Assembly: GCA_020746105.1 (NCBI GenBank)
Contig: CM036618.1
Coordinates: 6,456,501 to 6,520,500 of the forward strand
Direction: 5' to 3'
DNA from: Trogon surrucura
Taxonomy: Eukaryota; Chordata; Aves; Trogoniformes; Trogonidae
DNA length: 64,000 bases
Below are positions 59,685-64,000 of the stretch, in pieces. A model generated the notes under the pieces. It was not told the origin of the DNA, ran no database searches, and was given only the letters and a program-made list of their open reading frames with translations. Position numbers and translations under genes: made by a program. Position 1 is the stretch's first letter, and each line of letters opens with the position of its first letter.

Positions 59685-60487
59685 AATAGATTATTCCAAC
59701 AGATTAACATTACCTGGAAGTCAGCAAAATGTTATAGTTGCATACAAGCCTCTACATACACATGAATAGAAAGAATTAATTTTAAATAAAACACAAATGT
59801 TTTTTTCCTAGAAAGACTGAGGAACTGAAGGGTATTTTTTCATTTTTCCCGATACTTTACAAAGTCTCCAATACCTCACCACGTTGAGGTTTGCTCAAAC
59901 TTCTCGCTTTGAAAAATTCCTTCATGGCAACCTTCAGCACTGTAACAGCCACATAAACTCCAGTTTTAACAGTAACACAAAATGTGTTATGATAACCAAG
60001 AAGCAGGTCTGTAAAACAGTAATTATCCATTGTTTTGTACAAGCTCTCCAAAAATTAGAAACAGATAATAGTGGGTTTGCGTTGGGAGGGGGGGCAGGTA
60101 ACACTAAATCATATTTTTTCAGGGAAATATGCAGAATTACTCCAATGTCTCCGTTTTAAAACCTGAGATTTGCAGTAGCTTTGCGGTCAAGCAGAAAAAG
60201 TAGTCATAGGTATGGAGTCACATATTAAACCACATTGAAACATACCTTCCATAAGGACTATATATTTTCTCCTCTTAACTTGGCTAGTGAAAGGGGCTTT
60301 CCAGAAAATAAAAATATTATTTAGTAATTTTAGATATTGCTTAATATTAAGGTCTAGTCTACATTCGAAAGTTTTTCCAGAGGAATTGCACTAGCTCAGC
60401 TATATTGGAAAAAGCAGTTTATTACCGTAGTCTATAGCAGTTAAACAAAGTAGACTCCAAAATGAAAACACATTTTTCTCATATAGT

Positions 60488-60588
60488 TGTGGAGCAGCCT
60501 GATCTAAGGTTAGAAGCAGGTAGGTTGGACTGAATGACCTCTCCAGAAGTCCCTTCCAACCTAAATTTTTCTGCGATTCCATTCTATG
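60488..60588 (+). mobile_element. CR1 3' tail remnant
   Basis: TAGGTTGGACTGAATGACCT, CCCTTCCAACC and GATTCCATTCTATGG mark the 3' UTR end. The upstream part is too diverged to place. Confidence 0.8.
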
Positions 60589-62103
60589 GTGCTTGTTATT
60601 TAACTGGTGCCAAACTGTTGCGAATGAGTTTGTACACCCATTTAAGTGAAAACCCATATAACAGGAGCATGAAAAAAGCACGAGCCTACCCCTGATTTCC
60701 TACGAATAACTCGGAATATAAAAGCTACGCAACAACTAAAAACTGCAAGCTTGGTTTAGAGGGAAGCTACCTTACATAATTAACAGAGAGCTTCTCTAAC
60801 ATGAAAACAGTAACTTTTTTAATAACAAAAAAATAGTTTGCCATGAAAATCATTATTTGTCTTCTCCTACACTTACGTCATCCAGTTACATTTATTAGTA
60901 ATTTGTGGAATCAGATTTATTCCTGTAAGCCTTTTCTGCTTTTTTTTTCTTTTAGTAAGTGTGTAGCCATCAGATGTTGACGCTATCTTGCCGTGTTTGT
61001 ACTAGATACACTGAAGGCTTTACACAGAAACAAGGAGTCAAATATAGCCCGATTCATAATGAAGTATTACGATAGTTTCAAAATGGATAGTCAGGACCAA
61101 AATAGACTCCCTTCGAGCCAGTTTATCCAAATGACTCTGAATCATAGTTAAAGGAAAACAACAGGACACCAGCTAGCAACGTAATGTTGGTACAAAACTA
61201 AATGAGTACTTAACACATTGCCCTCTCCACGACACCATCCGCTCAGGGGCTACAGTATCACATTGTCCTTTTCGGGGGCTGCATCAGGGTCCTTGGTTTT
61301 TTCAGCCAGAAAAAGGCCCCCTCACAAGCAAGCCAGCGCTTCTTCAGAAACACCCATTCAGTCTAGAAACGGAGGATGATTCAAAACCACAGCTACTCCG
61401 TTCTCTAAAGGTTGTACAAATCATGTTGGGGGAAAGGGGAGAAAAACAATCTGAGCTAAAAATAAGTAACAAAGGCACATTATCGCTCAGAGAAGGGCAC
61501 GTTAGGTCAGAAGATGCTTCTTTTTAAGCACCATAAAGCACTTGCAGCTTTCTGATCAAAAACTGAAGCAGAAGTCACCAAATCAGGAGAGAAAGTAAGT
61601 TGTTTGCTCAGCATCTTCTGGGCAGGAAAAAAAAAGGTAACAAAAAAAACCCCAAACAACAAAAAAATCTTTAAGCACAAACTCTATGTTCTGGGTAGTG
61701 CTGTTTTCTCAAAACTAAGGAACTCCACACTACTAACATATTAAGAAACTGTCACTATCCTTTTGTAGAACACACTAACACAGGCTATTAGCCTACTCTC
61801 CTTGTGCTTTTTTCTCCACCCACCTCCCAGGCAGCCACTAGTCTTACGGACATTTCTGCCACCCAGCCCTATCACAACTGCTAAAGCATTATTTACTACT
61901 TCTACAGCCAAGCTAAAAGCAAGTGTTCAGTTATTTCACAGTCACAGGAGATGTGGAGGGGAGGGTGGGTTCCCTTCTAATCACTGCAATGCCTTAATGC
62001 AGCCTTACAGAAGGTTCTACAGAAACACAGAAAAAGATCAAGTGCTGGATTTATAATCAATTTAACAATGAAAAGAGACAGTGAGATTTACTATATAGTA
62101 TAA

Positions 62104-62148
62104 CATATATACTTGTTATACATATATACTTGTTATACATATATATAA
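62104..62148 (+). repeat. 17-bp AT-rich tandem repeat, 2.6 copies
   Basis: ACATATATACTTGTTAT occurs at 62104-62120 and 62121-62137, followed by a partial copy. Confidence 0.85.
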
Positions 62149-62317
62149 AAAACTCAAATGGAACGGTAAGAGTAATTTAATCAAAATTAACAGCACGATG
62201 AAGCCATTTATACACTCAGGTATATTAACAAAATAAGTCGTCTTATTTATAAAGTGCTAGAAACTATGTGAGAGAAGAAGTTATTCCATCTATCGTTATT
62301 TAGCTGGTTTATTGTAA

Positions 62318-62365
62318 GTCCCAGAGCCAGTGTGGGATTTGAGGATAAACTAATCACCTTACAGA
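62318..62365 (+). mobile_element. Possible MIR trace
   Basis: GTAAGTCCCAGAGCCAGTGTGGGATTTGAGG resembles the MIR block GTAAGTGGCAGAGCCAGGATTCGAACC. It is short and unsupported by flanking blocks. Confidence 0.25.
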
Positions 62366-64000
62366 CCAATTTAGGGAGAACGTCATAATCTAAATTACTA
62401 TGTTGAACTCACAATGAGAGAGAAAAACACATAAACACATTTCTCTAACCACTAAGGGCTATCTTGTACCTTCGAAGAGACGGCCACCTACGAGGGGAGG
62501 CAGACTTCACCAGTAGCCCTGCAAAACCTGGGAAGGATTATACAGCCTTTGTGCCTTAGAAAAAGAAAACAAGATAAGTCTTGCTTGTGAAACCCAAGGA
62601 GCCGATAGAGTGAGCCACAAACAGCACCCGGATGAAAAAGCCACTGTGAGTTAGGCACCCAGGACACAACAGCATGTGCAGTTTGTTTCTGCTCGTCCCT
62701 TCAGTCACTTCAGTACATTCTAACTGTAAATTTCTCTGATGCAACTGGAAATAATTCCATGGAGTGGAATGATTTCAGAAGAATGAAAAAGCCAGTAGTA
62801 ATCAGAGTGTCCACCTCCCTACCGTTCTGTAAGGCTGAGTAACATTCTGTAACAGCGCACACTGACAAGTACAATCTGTACTGTCAAGCTAAACGTGACT
62901 AAAATAAACGGAGATGGCAAGTTTGCAAGCAGCTGCAGTTTAAAGGCTTCAGCAGTTAAGAACTGACACATCTGCCAGTTATGGTCATAGTGGCAGTTAA
63001 ACTGGATTTTCAGGTTCAGTCTGCTACAACTAATGTATTGCAATTTATTACGCTGGGGAAAAAAAGGTAGAAAATGCTAAACTTGATTAACATATTAGTT
63101 TATGGTTTAACCAGTATTTGCTTACAGTATATGTGTGTCTGCAGGAGGACAGATCATTCCCAAAGTTCAAGATCTTTTACTTATGCATTAGATGGTAACA
63201 TAAAGCAACTTGTAAAACCTGAAACCAAAAAGTTCTAGCAATCTCAGCTCAGTATCCAGGAACCATTACCTTAAAAATATTTAAATTCAAAAGAAAATCT
63301 CAAACACAGTATCTACTCGAGAAGCTGTATGCAACTCAGAACAAACAAAGCAGAACCATACCCATCGTAACCTTCATTAGAGGAACTCTTATACTTGGCA
63401 ATTTCACATACTAACTGCAAAACATACATTAACTTTGAATGGGCAAAACAAAAAAGTAGTACTAATAGAGCAGAAATACAAGATACACACAACCCAGACT
63501 AATGCTTAAACTTCAGTTAAGTTTGTTTAAAAACTATTATCCAGATTAATCTCCCCAGTCTTTCCTCATAAAAAACATGCTTCATTCTTGCATCCTTTTT
63601 TTTGCAAGCCTCCTGAGTAGGAATGTAATTTTGAAATTAGTTAGAGGAATGTTCCTTCCTAAGTCTGTAAAGAGACTCAGCATTTTACTTGTTCTATGTA
63701 CAAGACTGCCCAGGTACTATTCCCTGTGTTAACTAAGATCCTCCATCACCTTTTGTCCCCTCCCTAAGTAGGGACAGGATACTCAACGACCTAAAAAACA
63801 CCAAACAAAGAGAGAAAAGAGCATGAGGTAAAACAAGTGCATATCAGACATGACGTCTGACACTAATAAGGCCAAAATTCAATGTGTCAATCAAGTGGAC
63901 TCCGCTACTAAAAGGTAAAAAGAAGCTGCAGTATTACAAAAGGGAGGTCTAAAATAACTACAGTTTAAAATGTGGTACAGAAAGGTGGTAGCCTTAACGA

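Larger units (their letters stand above)
38225..64000 (+). other. RUNX2: RUNX2 intron 1 (5' part, continues past the window)
   Basis: It starts with the donor GTAAGT at 38225-38230. No RUNX2 exon 2, P2 promoter or Runt-domain exon was seen up to 64000, in keeping with the very long first intron of RUNX2 in other vertebrates. It contains six CR1 pieces (39636, 50455, 53869, 57157, 59403, 60488) and some CpG-rich patches. In mammals the 5' end of SUPT3H lies inside this intron on the opposite strand; I searched by eye for its conserved histone-fold coding segments on the - strand and did not find them. Confidence 0.75.
60589..64000. other. No gene recognised
   Basis: Intron 1 unique sequence up to the window end. 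It includes a short AT-rich tandem repeat at 62104 and a possible MIR trace at 62320. Confidence 0.55.

Noticed and set aside
1..64000. CRISPR array, retroviral provirus, tRNA or rRNA genes
   Set aside because: No spaced repeats, paired long terminal repeats, or tRNA A/B boxes with a cloverleaf were seen on reading.

Overview
The window looks like bird DNA (another sauropsid is not excluded). It is AT-rich vertebrate sequence with no bacterial-style gene packing. It carries sixteen recognisable copies or tails of the CR1 LINE, nearly all 5' truncated and ending in ATTCTATG-like octamers. Its one firmly identified gene piece belongs to RUNX2, the Runt-domain transcription factor of bone and cartilage. 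Positions 38167-38224 on the + strand encode the 19-residue amino terminus of the long (type II) isoform made from the distal P1 promoter, followed directly by a consensus splice donor. The rest of RUNX2 lies beyond the right edge.

Layout. 1-2543: two decayed CR1 copies. 2544-10270: mostly unique sequence with a perfect 10-bp tandem repeat at 3091. 10275-11504: a CR1 tail, then two CR1 copies facing each other tail to tail. 11505-25559: unique AT-rich sequence with three more CR1 copies, an ancient MIR-like SINE and a G-rich patch. 25560-29268: a 2.6-kb CR1 with the open reading frame almost preserved, an unassigned coding-like frame, and another CR1. 29270-37250: no CR1, one ancient L2/L3-type tail and CpG-rich patches. 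37270-38224: two polypurine tracts, the P1 promoter with four Runx motifs, a 5' leader with an upstream ORF, and RUNX2 coding exon 1. 38225-64000: start of RUNX2 intron 1, with one 47-bp CR1 tail in its first 12 kb and five further CR1 pieces after 50.4 kb.

How it fits together. The P1 promoter appears built for autoregulation: its Runx motifs can be bound by RUNX proteins. The leader contains a short upstream frame that ends 13 bases before the RUNX2 start codon and could tune translation. In other vertebrates SUPT3H lies on the opposite strand and overlaps this region, so much of the window is probably also SUPT3H intron. I could not find a SUPT3H exon. Thirteen of the sixteen CR1 pieces lie on the + strand, and the roughly 21 kb around P1 is nearly free of them. 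No CRISPR, tRNA, rRNA, intact DNA transposon or retroviral provirus was recognised.
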